A stretch of DNA of 64,000 nt from Isoperla grammatica. Taxonomy: Eukaryota; Arthropoda; Insecta; Plecoptera; Perlodidae. Each line of letters starts with the position of its first letter. Position 1 is the first letter of the stretch. A program made the position numbers and the translations under genes. The notes below the pieces were generated by a model. The model worked only from the letters and a program-made list of their open reading frames with translations. It was not told the DNA's origin and ran no database searches. Below, piece by piece: positions 38,999 through 52,581 of the stretch. The DNA lies in contig CAMDTW010000344.1 in NCBI GenBank assembly GCA_945910005.1, forward strand, positions 162,589-226,588, in the 5' to 3' direction.

Positions 38999-41599
38999 TC
39001 GAAAAATAAGAATTATAGGTTGCATTCTTCAAGAGTATAATAAAAATGCATAACTTGAGTTTTTTCGTCGTTTTTGGTTGAAATATGCCTAAAAAATAGA
39101 AATTGGCTGATTTCAGTCTATCTACCACAAACTTCCAGTTTTAAGAGGAATCTTGCATACGGCCGGGATTCCTAAGGGTTTCAACCAAAGTTGACAAATC
39201 GTTGTTTAAGAGCGTTTCAGGCTCCAATAAGCACAATTTGTCCATTTCGTCACATTTCGATAACTTCTATAGAAGTTACACCCTCCGTTGAAAAAAAAGA
39301 ATTATAGGCTGCATTCTTCAAGAGTATAATAAAAAATGCATAAATTGAGTTTTTTCGTCGTTTTTGGTTAAAATATGCATAAAAAATAGAAATTGGCTGA
39401 TTTCAGTCTATCTACCACAAACTTCCAGTTTTAAGAGGAATCTTGCATACGGCCGGGTTTCCTAAGGGTTTCAACCAAAGTTGAAAATCGTTGTTTTAGA
39501 GCGTTTCAGGCTCCAATAAGCACAATTTGTCCATTTCGTCACATTTCGATAACTTCTATAGAAGTTACACCCTCCGTCGAAAAATAAGAATTATAGGTTG
39601 CATTCTTCAAGAGTATAATGAAAATGCATAAATTGAGTTTTTTCGTCGTTTTTGGTTAAAATATGCATAAAAAATAGAAATTGGCTGATTTCAGTCAATC
39701 TACCACAAACTTCCAGTTTTAAGAGGAATCTTGCATACGGCCGGGATTCCTAAGGGTTTCAACCAAAAATGACAAATCGTTGTTTTAGAGCGTTTAAGGC
39801 TCCAATAAGCACAATTTGTCCATTTCGTCACATTTCGATAACTTCTATAGAAGTTACACCCTCCGTTGAAAAATAAGAATTATAGGCTGCATTCTTCAAG
39901 AGTATAATGAAAATGCATAAATTGAGTTTTTTCGTCGTTTTTGGTTAAAATATGCATAAAATATAGAAATTGGCTGATTTTAGTCTATCTACCACAAACT
40001 TCCAGTTTTAAGAGGAATCTTGCATACGGCTGGGATTCCTAAGGGTTTCAACCAAATTGCACAAATCGTTGTTTTAGAGCGTTTCAGGCTCCAATAAGCA
40101 CAATTTGTCCATTTCGTCACATTTCGATAACTTCTATAGAAGTTACACCCTCCGTCGAAAAATAAGAATTATAGGTTGCATTCTTCAAGAGTATAATGAA
40201 AATGCATAAATTGAGTTTTTTCGTCGTTTTTGGTTAAAATATGCATAAAAAATAGAAATTGGCTGATTTTAGTCTATCTACCACAAACTTCCAGTTTTAA
40301 GAGGAATCTTGCATACGGCCGGGATTCCTAAGGGTTTCAACCAAAGTTGACAAATCGTTGTTTTAGAGCGTTTCAGGCTCCAATAAGAACAATTTGTCCA
40401 TTTACTCACATTTCGATAACTTCTATAGAAGTTACACCCTCCGTTGAAAAATAAGAGATATAGGCTGCATTCTTCAAGAGTATAATAAAAATGCATAAAT
40501 TGAGTTTTTTCGTCGTTTTTGGTTAAAATATGCATAAAATATAGAAATTGGCTGATTTTAGTCAATCTACCACAAACTTCCAGTTTTAAGAGAAATCTTG
40601 CATACGGCTGGGATTCCTAAGGGTTTCAACCAAATTGCACAAATCGTTGTTTTAGAGCGTTTCAGGCTCCAATAAGCACAATTTGTCCATTTCGTCACAT
40701 TTCGATAACTTCTATAGAAGTTACACCCTCCGTCGAAAAATAAGAATTATAGGTTGCATTCTTCAAGAGTATAATGAAAATGCATAAATTGATTTTTTTC
40801 GTCGTTTTTGGTTAAAATATGCATAAAAAATAGAAATTGGTTGATTTCAGTCTATCTACCACAAACTTCCAGTTTTAAGAGGAATCTTGCATACGGCCGG
40901 GGTTTCTAAGGGTTTCAACCAAAGTTGACAAATCGTTGTTTTAGAGCGTATCAGGCTCCAATAAGCACAATTTTTCCATTTTGTCACATTTCGATAACTT
41001 CTATAGAAGTTACACCCTCCGTTGAAAAATAAGAATTATAGGCTGCATTCTTTAAGAGTATAATGAAAATGCATAAATTGAGTTTTTTCGTCGTTTTTGG
41101 TTAAAATATGCATAAAATATAGAAATTGGCTGATTTTAGTCTATCTACCACAAACTTCCAGTTTTAAGAGGAATCTTGCATACGGCTGGGATTCCTAAGG
41201 GTTTCAACCAAATTGCACAAATCGTTGTTATAGAGCGTTTCAGGCTCCAAAAAGCACAATTTGTCCATTTCGTCACATATCGATATTTTCTATAGAAGTT
41301 ACACCCTCCGTCGAAAAATAAGAATTATAGGTTGCATTCTTCAAGAGTATAATGAAAATGCATAAATTGAGTTTTTTCGTCGTTTTTGGTTAAAATATGC
41401 ATAAAAAATAAAAATTGGCTGATTTCAGTCTATCTACCACAAACTTCCAGTTTTAAGAGGAATCTTGCATACGGCTGGGATTCCTAAGGGTTTCAACCAA
41501 ATTGCACAAATCGTTGTTTTAGAGCGTTTCAGGCTCCAATAAGCACAATTTGTCCATTTCGTCACATTTCGATTCTGTCTATAGAAGTTACACCCTCCG
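38999..41599. repeat. 9-monomer HOR, copy 2 (2601 bp)
   Basis: Every rare variant of copy 1 is present at exactly +2601 bp, and the 95-codon open stretch on the minus strand (37677-37964) reappears identically at 40278-40565. I found no difference in the stretches compared until about 41572, where copy 1's gatattttc becomes gattctgtc; that is the right edge of the duplication. This is the youngest-looking duplication in the window. An assembly error that duplicated reads is an alternative. Confidence 0.94.
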
Positions 41600-44500
41600 T
41601 TGAAAAATAAGAATTATAGGCTGCATTCTTCAAGAGTATAATGAAAATGCATAAATTGAGTTTTTTCGTCGTTTTTGGTTAAAATATGCATAAAAAATAG
41701 AAATTGGCTGATTTCAGTCTATCTACCACAAACTTCCAGTTTTAAGAGGAATCTTCCATACGGCCGGGATTCCTAAGGGTTTCAACTAAAGTTGACAAAT
41801 CGTTGTTTTACAGCGTTTCAGGCTCCAATAAGCACAATTTGTCCATTTCGTCACATTTCGATAACTTCTATAGAAGTTACACCCTCCGTTGAAAAATAAG
41901 AATTATAGGCTGCATTCTTCAAGAGTATAATGAAAATGCATAAATTGAGTTTTTTCGTCGTTTTTGGTTAAAATATGCATAAAATATAGAAATTGGCTGA
42001 TTTTAGTCTATCTACCACAAACTTCCAGTTTTAAGAGGAATCTTGCATACGGCTGGGATTCCTAAGGGTTTCAACCAAATTGCACAAATCGTTGTTTTAG
42101 AGCGTTTCAGGCTCCAATAAGCACAATTTGTCCATTTCGTCACATTTCGATAACTTCTATAGAAGTTACACCCTCCGTCGAAAAATAAGAATTATAGGTT
42201 GCATTCTACAAGAGTATAATGAAAATGCATACATTGAGTTTTTTCGTCGTTTTTGGTTAAAATATGCATAAAAAATAGAAATTGGCTGATTTCAGTCTAT
42301 CTACCATAAACTTCCAGTTTTAAGAGGAATCTTGCATACGGCCGGGATTCCTAAGGGTTTCAACCAAATTGCACAAATCGTTGTTTTAGAGCGTTTCAGG
42401 CTCCAATAACCACAATTTGTCCATTTCGTCACATTTCGATAACTTCTATAGAAGTTACACCCTCCGTCGAAAAATAAGAATTATAGGTTGCATTCTTCAA
42501 GAGTATGATGAAAATGCATAAATTGAGTTTTTTCGTCGTTTTTGGTTAAAATATGCATAAAAAATAGAAATTGGCTGATTTCAGTCTATCTACCACAAAC
42601 TTCCAGTTTTAAGAGGAATCTTGCATACGGCCGGGATTCCTAAGGGTTTCAACCAAAGTTGACAAATCGTTGTTTTAGAGCGTTTCAGGCTCCAATAAGC
42701 ACAATTTGTCCATTTCGTCACATTTCGATAACTTCTATAGAAGTTACACCCTCCGTCGAAAAATAAGAATTATAGGTTGCATTCTTCAAGATTATAATGA
42801 AAATGCATAAATTGAGTTTTTTCGTCGTTTTTAGTTAAAATATGCATAAAAAATAGAAATTGGCTGATTTCAGTCTATCTACCACAAACTTCCAGTTTTA
42901 AGAGGAATCTTGCATACGGCCGGGATTCCTAAGGGTTTCAACCAAAGTTGACAAATCGTTGTTTTAGAGCGTTTTAGGCTCCAATAAGCACAATTTGTCC
43001 ATTTCGTCACATTTCGATAACTTCTACAGAAGTTACACCCTCCGTTGAAAAATAAGAATTATAGGCTGCATTCTTCAAGAGTATAATGAAAATGCATAAA
43101 TTGAGTTTTTTCGTCGTTTTTGGTTAAAATATGCATAAAATATAGAAATTGGCTGATTTAAGTCTATCTACCACAAACTTCCAGTTTTAAGAGGAATCTT
43201 GCATACGGCTGGGATTCCTAAGGGTTTCAACCAAATTGCACAAATCGTTGTTTTAGAGCGTTTCAGGCTCCAATAAGCACAATTTGTCCATTTCGTCACA
43301 TTTCGATAACTTCTATAGAAGTTACACCCTCCGTCGAAAAATAAGAATTATAGGTTGCATTCTACAAGAGTATAATGAAAATGCATACATTGAGTTTTTT
43401 CGTCGTTTTTGGTTAAAATATGCATAAAAAATAGAAATTGGCTGATTTCAGTCTATCTACCATAAACTTCCAGTTTTAAGAGGAATCTTGCATACGGCCG
43501 GGATTCCTAAGGGTTTCAACCAAAGTTGACAAATCGTTGTTTTAGAGCGTTTCAGGCTCCAATAAGCACAATTTGTCCATTTCGTCACATTTCGATAACT
43601 TCTATAGAAGTTAAACCCTCCGTCGAAAAATAAGAATGATAGGTTGCATTCTTCAAGAGTATAATGAAAATGCATAAATTGAGTTTTTTCGTCGTTTTTG
43701 GTTAAAATATTCATAAAAAATAGAAATTGGCTGATTTCAGTCTATCTACCACAAACTTCCAGTTTTAAGAGGAATCTTGCATACGGCCGGGATTCCTAAG
43801 GGTTTCAACCAAAGTTGACAAATCGTTGTTTTAGAGCGTTTCAGGCTCCAATAGGCACAATTTGTCCATTTCGTCACATTTCGATAACTTCTATAGAAGT
43901 TACACCCTCCGTTGAAAAATAAGAATTATAGGCTGCATTCTTCAAGAGTATAATGAAAATGCATTAATTGAGTTTTTTCGTCGTTTTTGGTTAAAATATG
44001 CATAAAATATAGAAATTGGCTGATTTTAGTCTATCTACCACAAACTTCCAGTTTTAAGAGGAATCTTGCATACGGCTGGGATTCCTAAGGGTTTCAACTA
44101 AATTGCACAAATCGTTGTTTTAGAGCGTTTCAGGCTCCAATAAGCACAATTTGTCCATTTCGTCACATTTCGATAACTTCTAAAGAAGTTACACCCTCCG
44201 TTGAAAAATAAGAATTATAGGCTGCATTCTTCAAGAGTATAATGAAAATGCATAAACTGAGTTTTTTCGTCGTTTTTGGTTAAAATATGCATAAAATATA
44301 GAAATTGGCTGATTTTAGTCTATCTACCACAAACTTCCAGTTTTAAGAGGAATCTTGCATACGGCTGGGATTCCTAAGGGTTTCAACCAAATTGCACAAA
44401 TCGTTGTTTTAGAGCGTTTCAGGCTCCAATAAGCACAATTTGTCCATTTCGTCACATTTCGATAACTTCTATGGAAGTTACACCCTCCGTCGAAAAATAA

Positions 44501-47090
44501 GAATTATAGGTTGCATTCTTCAAGAGTATAATGAAAATGCATAAATTGAGTTTTTTCGTCGTTTTTGGTTAAAATATGCATAAAATATAGAAATTGGCTG
44601 ATTTTAGTCAATCTACCACAAACTTCCAGTTTTAAGAGGAATCTTGCATACGGCTGGGATTCCTAAGGATTTCAACCAAATTGCACAAATCGTTGTTTTA
44701 GAGCGTTTCAAGCTCCAATAAGCACAATTTGTCCATTTCGTCACATTTCGATAACTTCTATAGAAGTTACACCCTCCGTCGAAAAATAAGAATTATAGGT
44801 TGCATTCTTCAAGAGTATAATGAAAATGCATAAATTGAGTTTTTTCGTCGTTTTTGGTTAAAATATGCATAAAAATTAGAAATTGGCTGATTTCAGTCTA
44901 TCTACCACAAACTTCCAGTTTTAAGAGGAATCTTGCATACGGCCGGGATTCCTAAGGGTTTCAACCAAAGTTGACAAGTCGTTGTTTTAGAGCGTATCAG
45001 GCTCCAATAAGCACAATTTGTCCATTTTGTCACATTTCGATAACTTCTATAGAAGTTACACCCTCCGTTGAAAAATAAGAATTATAGGCTGCATTCTTCA
45101 AGAGTATAATGAAAATGCATAAATTGAGTTTTTTCGTCGTTTTTGGTTAAAATATGCATAAAATATAGAAATTGGCTGATTTTAGTCTATCTACCACAAA
45201 CTTCCAGTTTTAAGAGGAATCTTGCATAAGGCTGGGATTCCTAAGGGTTTCAACCAAATTGCACAAATCGTTGTTTTAGAGCGTTTCAGGCTCCAAAAAG
45301 CACAATTTGTCCATTTCGTCACGTTTCGATAACTTCTATAGAAGTTACACCCTCCGGCGAAAAATAAGAATTATAGGTTGCATTCTTCAAGAGTATAATG
45401 AAAATGCATAAATTGAGTTTTTTCGTCGTTTTTGGTTAAAATATGCATAAAAAATAGAAATTGGCTGATTTCAGTCTATCTACCACAAACTTCCAGTTTT
45501 AAGAGGAATCTTGCATACGGCTGGGATTCCTAAGGGTTTCAACCAAATTGCACAAATCGTTGTTTTAGAGCGTTTCAGGCTCCAATAAGCACAATTTGTC
45601 CATTTCGTCACATTTCGATTACTTCTATAGAAGTTACACCCTCCGTTGAAAAATAAGAATTATAGGCTGCATTCTTCAAGAGTATAATGAAAATGCATAA
45701 ATTGAGTTTTTTCGTCGTTTTTGGTTAAAATATGCATAAAAAATAGAAATTGGCTGATTTCAGTCTATCTACCACAAACTTCCAGTTTTAAGAGGAATCT
45801 TGCATACGGCTGGGATTCCTAAGGGTTTCAACCAAAGTTGACAAATCGTTGTTTTAGAGCGTTTCAGGCTCCAATAAGCACAATTTGTCCATTTCTTCAC
45901 CTTTCAATAACTACTTTAGAAGTTACACCAACCGTTGAAAAATAATAATGTTAGTGTGCATTCTGAAAGAGTATTATGAAAATGCATAAATTGAGTTTTT
46001 TCGTCGTTTTTGGTTAAAATATGCATAAAAAATAGAAATTGGCTGATTTCAGTCTATCTACCACAAACTTCCAGTTTTAAGAGGAATCTTGCAAACGGCC
46101 GGGATTCCTAAGGGTTTCAACCAAAGTTGACAAATCGTTGTTTTACAGCGTTTCAGGCTCCAATAAGCACAATTTGTCCATTTCGTCACATTTCGATAAC
46201 TTCTATAGAAGTTACACCCTCCGTCGAGAAATAAGAATTATAGGTTGCATTCTTCAAGAGTATAATGAAAATGCATAAATTGAGTTTTTTCGTCGTTTTT
46301 GGTTAAAATATGCATAAAATATAGAAATTGGCTGATTTTAGTCTATCTACCACAAACTTCCAGTTTTAAGAGGAATCTTGCATACGGCTGGGATTCCTAA
46401 GGGTTTCAACCAAATTGCACAAATCGTTGTTTTAGAGCGTTTTAGGCTCCAATAAGCACAATTTGTCCATTTCGTCACATTTCGATAACTTCTATAGAAG
46501 TTACACCCTCCGTCGAAAAATAAGAATTATAGGTTGCATTCTTCAAGAGTATAATGAAAATGCATAAATTGAGTTTTTTCGTCGTTTTTGGTTAAAATAT
46601 GCATAAAAAATAGAAATTGGCTGATTTCAGTCTATCTACCACAAACTTCCAGTTTTAAGAGGAATCTTGCATACGGCCGGGATTCCTAAGGGTTTCAACC
46701 AAAGTTGACAAATCGTTGTTTTAGAGCGTTTCAGGCTCCAATAAGCACAATTTGTCCATTTCGTCACATTTCGATAACTTCTATAGAAGTTACACCCTCC
46801 GTCGAAAAATAAGAATTATAGGTTGCATTCTTCAAGAGTATAATGAAAATGCATAAATTGAGTTTTTTCGTCGTTTTTGGGTCAAATATGCATAAAAAAT
46901 AGAAATTGGCTGATTTCAGTCTATCTACCACAAACTTCCAGTTTTAAGAGGAATCTTGCATACGGCCGGGATTCCTAAGGGTTTCAACCAAAGTTGACAA
47001 ATCGTTGTTTAAGAGCGTTTCAGGCTCCAATAAGCACAATTTGTCCATTTCGTCACATTTCGATAACTTCTATAGAAGTTACACCCTCCG
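41600..47090. repeat. Irregular block of 19 monomers
   Basis: Order: X A B B B A B B A A A* B A B/A X E A* B B. The A-B pair at 41889-42466 (ctacaag, catacatt, ccataaac in the B) recurs four monomers later at 43045-43622. The trio A-(B/A)-X at 45066-45933, with ccaaaaagc and gattacttc, recurs ten monomers later at about 47956-48822. One E monomer with its patch (45908-45978) stands alone without the usual B'-G-H neighbours; its upstream partner is an X monomer. No gene or foreign sequence is present. Confidence 0.82.
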
Positions 47091-50000
47091 TTGAAAAATA
47101 AGAATTATAGGCTGCATTCTTCAAGAGTATAATGAAAATGCATAAATTGAGTTTTTTCGTCGTTTTTGGTTAAAATATGCATAAAATATAGAAATTGGCT
47201 GATTTTAGTCTATCTACCACAAACTTCCAGTTTTAAAAGGAATCTTGCATACGGCTGGGATTCCTAAGGGTTTCAACCAAATTGCACAAATCGTTGTTTT
47301 AGAGCGTTTCAGGCTCCAATAAGCACAATTTGTCCATTTCGTCACATTTCGATAACTTCTATAGAAGTTACACCCTCCGTCGAAAAATAATAATTATAGG
47401 TTGCATTCTTCAAGAGTATAATGAAAATGCATAAATTGAGTTTTTTCGTCGTTTTTGGTTAAAATATGCATAAAAAATAGAAATTGGCTGATTTCAGTCT
47501 ATCTACCACAAACATCCAGTTTTAAGAGGAATCTTGCATACGGCTGGGATTCCTAAGGGTTTCAACCAAATTGCACAAATCGTTGTTTTAGAGCGTTTTA
47601 GGCTCCAATAAGCACAATTTGTCCATTTCGTCACATTTCGATAACTTCTATAGAAGTTACACCCTCCGTCGAAAAATAAGAATTATAGGTTGCATTCTTC
47701 AAGAGTATAATGAAAATGCATAAATTGAGTTTTTTCGTCGTTTTTGGTCAAAATATGCATAAAATATAGAAATAGGCTGATTTCAGTCTATCTACCACAA
47801 ACTTCCAGTTTTAAGAGGAATCTTGCATACGGCCGGGATTCCTAAGGGTTTCAACCAAAGTTGACAAATCGTTGTTTTAGAGCGTTTCAGGCTCCAATAA
47901 GTACAATTTGTCCATTTCGTCACATTTCGATAACTTCTATAGAAGTTACACCCTCCGTTGAAAAATAAGAATTATAGGCTGCATTCTTCAAGAGTATAAT
48001 GAAAATGCATAAATTGAGTTTTTTCGTCGTTTTTGGTTAAAATATGCATAAAATATAGAAATTGGCTGATTTTAGTCTATCTACCACAAACTTCCAGTTT
48101 TAAGAGGAATCTTGCATACGGCTGGGATTCCTAAGGGTTTCAACCAAATTGCACAAATCGTTGTTTTAGAGCGTTTCAGGCTCCAAAAAGCACAATTTGT
48201 CCATTTCGTCACATTTCGATAACTTCTATAGAAGTTACACCCTCCGTCGAAAAATACGAATTATAGGTTGCATTCTTCAAGAGTATAATGAAAATGCATA
48301 AATTGAGTTTTTTCGTCGTCCTTGGTTAAAATATGCATAAAAAATAGAAATTGGCTGATTTCAGTCTATCTACCACAAACTTCCAGTTTTAAGAGGAATC
48401 TTGCATACGGCTGGGATTCCTAAGGGTTTCAACCAAATTGCACAAATCGTTGTTTTAGAGCGTTTCAGGCTCCAATAAGCACAATTTGTCCATTTCGTCA
48501 CATTTCGATTACTTCTATAGAAGTTACACCCTCCGTTGAAAAATAAGAATTATAGGCTGCATTCTTCAAGAGTATAATGAAAATGCATAAATTGAGTTTT
48601 TTCGTCGTTTTTGGTTAAAATATGCATAAAAAATAGAAATTGGCTGATTTCAGTCTATCTACCACAAACTTCCAGTTTTAAGAGGAATCTTGCATACGGC
48701 CGGGATTCCTAAGGGTTTCAACAAAAGTTGACAAATCGTTGTTTTAGAGCGTTTCAGGCTCCAATAAGCACAATTTGTCCATTTCGTCACATTACGATAA
48801 CTTCTATAGAAGTTACACCCTCCGTCGAAAAATAAGAATTATAGGTTGCATTCTTCAAGGGTATAATGAAAATGCATAAATTGAGTTTTTTCGTCGTTTT
48901 TGGTTAAAATATGCATAAAAAATAGAAATTGGCTGATTTCAGTCTATCTACCACAAACTTCCAGTTTTAAGAGGAATCTTGCATACGGCTGGGATTCCTA
49001 AGGGTTTCAACCAAATTGCACATATCGTTGTTTTAGAGCGTTTCAGGCTCCAATAAGCACAATTTGTCCATTTCGTCACATTTCGATAACTTCTATAGAA
49101 GTTACACCCTCCGTCGAAAAATAAGAATTATAGGTTGCATTCTTCAAGAGTATAATAAAAATGCATAACTTGAGTTTTTTCGTCGTTTTTGGTTGAAATA
49201 TGCCTAAAAAATAGAAATTGGCTGATTTCAGTCTATCTACCACAAACTTCCAGTTTTAAGAGGAATCTTGCATACGGCCGGGATTCCTAAGGGTTTCAAC
49301 CAAAGTTGACAAATCGTTGTTTTAGAGCGTTTCAGGCTCCAATAAGCACAACTTGTCCATTTCGTCACATTTCGATAACTTCTATAGAAGTAAAAACACC
49401 CTCCGTTGAAAAATAAGAATTATAGGCTGCATTCTTCAAGAGTATAATAAAAATGCATAAATTGAGTTTTTTCGTCGTTTTTGGTTAAAATATGCATAAA
49501 ATATAGAAATTGGCTGATTTTAGTCTATCTACCACAAACTTCCAGTTAAGAGGAATCTTGCATACGGCTGGGATTCCTAAGGGTTTCAACCAAATTGCAC
49601 AAATCGTTGTTTAAGAGCGTTTCAGGCTCCAATAAGCACAATTTGTCCATTTCGTCACATTTCGATAACTTCTATAGAAGTTACACCCTCCGTTGAAAAA
49701 TAAGAATTATAGGCTGCATTCTTCAAGAGTATAATGAAAATGCATAAATTGAGTTTTTTCGTCGTTTTTGGTTAAAATATGTATAAAATATAGAAATTGG
49801 CTGATTTTAGTCTATCTACCACAAACTTCCAGTTTTAAGAGGAATCTTGCATACGGCTGGGATTCCTAAGGGTTTCAACCAAATTGCACAAATCGTTGTT
49901 TTAGAGCGTTTCAGGCTCCAATAAGCACAATTTGTCCATTTCGTCACATTTCGATAACTTCTATAGAAGTTACACCCTCCGTCGAAAAATAAGAATTATA

Positions 50001-52581
50001 GGTTGCATTCTTCAAGAGTATAATGAAAATGCATAAATTGAGTTTTTTCGTCGTTTTTTGTTAAAATATGCATAAAAAATAGAAATTGGCTGATTTCGGT
50101 CTATCTACCACAAACTTCCAGTTTTAAGAGGAATCTTGCATACGGCCGGGTTTCCTAAGGGTTTCAACCAAAATTGAAAATCGTTGTTTTAGAGCGTTTC
50201 AGGCTCCAATAAGCACAATTTGTCCATTTCGTCACATTTCGATAACTTCTATAGAAGTTACACCCTCCGTCGAAAAATAAGAATTATAGGTTGCATTCTT
50301 CAAGAGTATAATGAAAATGCATAAATTGAGTTTTTTCGTCGTTTTTGGTTAAAATATGCATAAAAAATAGAAATTGGCTGATTTCAGTCTATCTACCACA
50401 AACTTCCAGTTTTAAGAGGAATCTTGCATACGGCCGGGATTCCTAAAGGTTTCAACCGAAGTTGACAAATCGTTGTTTTAGAGAGTTTCAGGCTCAAATA
50501 AGCACAATTTGTCCATTTCGTCACATTTCGATAACTTCTATAGAAGTTACACCCTCCGTTGAAAAATAAGAATTATAGGCTGCATTCTTCAAGAGTATAA
50601 TGAAAATGCATAAATTGAGTTTTTTCGTCGTTTTTGGTTAAAATATGCATAAAATATAGAAATTGGCTGATTTCAGTCTATCTACCACAAACTTCCAGTT
50701 TTAAGAGGAATCTTGCATACGGCCGGGATTCCAAAGGGTTTCAACTAAAGTTGACAAATCGTTGTTTTAGAGCGTTTCAGGCTCCAATAAGCACAATTTG
50801 TCCATTTCGTTACGTTTCGATAACTACTTTAGAAGTTACAACAACCGTTGAAAAATAATAATGTTAGTGTGCATTCTGAAAGAGTATTATGAAAATGCAT
50901 AAATTGAGTTTTTTGGTCGTTTTTGGTTAAAATATGCATAAAATATAGAAATTGGCTGATTTAAGTCTATCTACCACAAACTTCCAGTTTTAAGAGGAAT
51001 CTTGCATACGGCCGGGATTCCTAAGGGTTTCAACCAAAGTTGACAAATCGTTGTTTTAGAGTGTTTCAGGCTCCAATAAGCACAAATTGTCCATTTTGTC
51101 ACATTTCGATAACTTCTATAGAAGTTACACCCTCCGTTGAAAAATAAGAATTATAGGCTGCATTCTTCAAGAGTATAATGAAAATGCATAAATTGAGTTT
51201 TTTCGTCGTTTTTGGTTAAAATTTGCATAAAATATAGAAATTGGCTGATTTTAGTCTATCTACCACAAACTTCCAGTTTTAAGAGGAATCTTGCATACGG
51301 CTGGGATTCCTAAGGGTTTCAACCAAATTGCACAAATCGTTGTTTTAGAGCGTTTCCGGCTCCAATAAGCACAATTTGTCCATTTCGTCACATTTCGATA
51401 ACTTCTATAGAAGTTACACCCTCCGTCGAAAAATAAGAATTATAGGTTGCATTATTCAAGAGTATAATGAAAATGCATAAATTGAGTTTTTTCGTCGTTT
51501 TTGGTTAAAATATGCATAAAAAATAGAAATTGGCTGATTTCAGTCTATCTACCACAAACTTCCAGTTTTAAGAGGAATCTTGCATACGGCCGGGATTCCT
51601 AAGGGTTTCAACCAAAGTTGACAAATCGTTGTTTTAGAGCGTTTCAGGCTCCAATAAGCACAATTTGTCCATTTCGTCACATTTCGATAACTTCTATAGA
51701 AGTTACACCCTCCGTCGAAAAATAAGAATTATAGGTTGCATTCTTCAAGAGTATAATGAAAATGCATAAATTGAGTTTTTTCGTCGTTTTTGGTTAAAAT
51801 ATGCATAAAAAATAGAAATTGGCTGATTTCAGTCTATCTACCACAAACTTCCAGTTTTAAGAGGAATCTTGCATACGGCCGGGATTCCTAAGGGTTTCAA
51901 CCAAAGTTGACAAATCGTTGTTTTAGAGCGTTTCAGGCTCCAATAAGCACAATTTGTCCATTTCGTCACATTTCGATAACTTCTATAGAAGTTACACCCT
52001 CCGTCGAAAAATAAGAATTATAGGTTGCATTCTTCAAGAGTATAATGAAAATGCATAAATTGAGTTTTTTCGTCGTTTTTGGTTAAAATATGCATAAAAA
52101 ATAGAAATTGGCTGATTTCAGTCTATCTACCACAAACTTCCAGTTTTAAGAGGAATCTTGCATACGGCCGGGATTCCTAAGGGTTTCAACCAAAGTTGAC
52201 AAATCGTTGTTTTAGAGCGTTTCAGGCTCCAATAAGCACAATTTGTCCATTTCGTCACATTTCGATAACTTCTATAGAAGTTACACCCTCCGTCGAAAAA
52301 TAAGAATTATAGGTTGCATTCTTCAAGAGTATAATGAAAATGCATAAATTGAGTTTTTTCGTCGTTTTTGGTTAAAATATGCATAAAAAATAGAAATTGG
52401 CTGATTTCAGTCTATCTACCACAAACTTCCAGTTTTAAGAGGAATCTTGCATACGGCCGGGATTCCTAAGGGTTTCAACCAAAGTTGACAAATCGTTGTT
52501 TTAGAGCGTTTCAGGCTCCAATAAGCACAATTTGTCCATTTCGTCACATTTCGATAACTTCTATAGAAGTTACACCCTCCG
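47091..52581. repeat. 19-monomer HOR, copy 1 (5491 bp)
   Basis: Order: A B/A A* A B/A X B/A F D A B' G H E A B B B B. Markers that return in the later copies: ttttaaaagg, aataataatt with acatccag, aaataggctg with aagtacaat, ccaaaaagc, gtcgtccttgg, cagttaagagg (a short internal deletion in D near 49545), atgtataaaat, ctaaagg, acaacaaccg, gatttaagtc with cacaaatt, and tttccggc. The right part is the core octamer (49406-51714). Four nearly uniform B monomers end the copy. Confidence 0.9.
49406..51714. repeat. Core octamer (copy 6)
   Basis: Complete module in copy 1 of the 19-mer; D has the cagttaagagg deletion. E has ttttttggtcg, gatttaagtc and cacaaatt; A has aatttgcat and tttccggc; B has cattattc. 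Confidence 0.88.
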
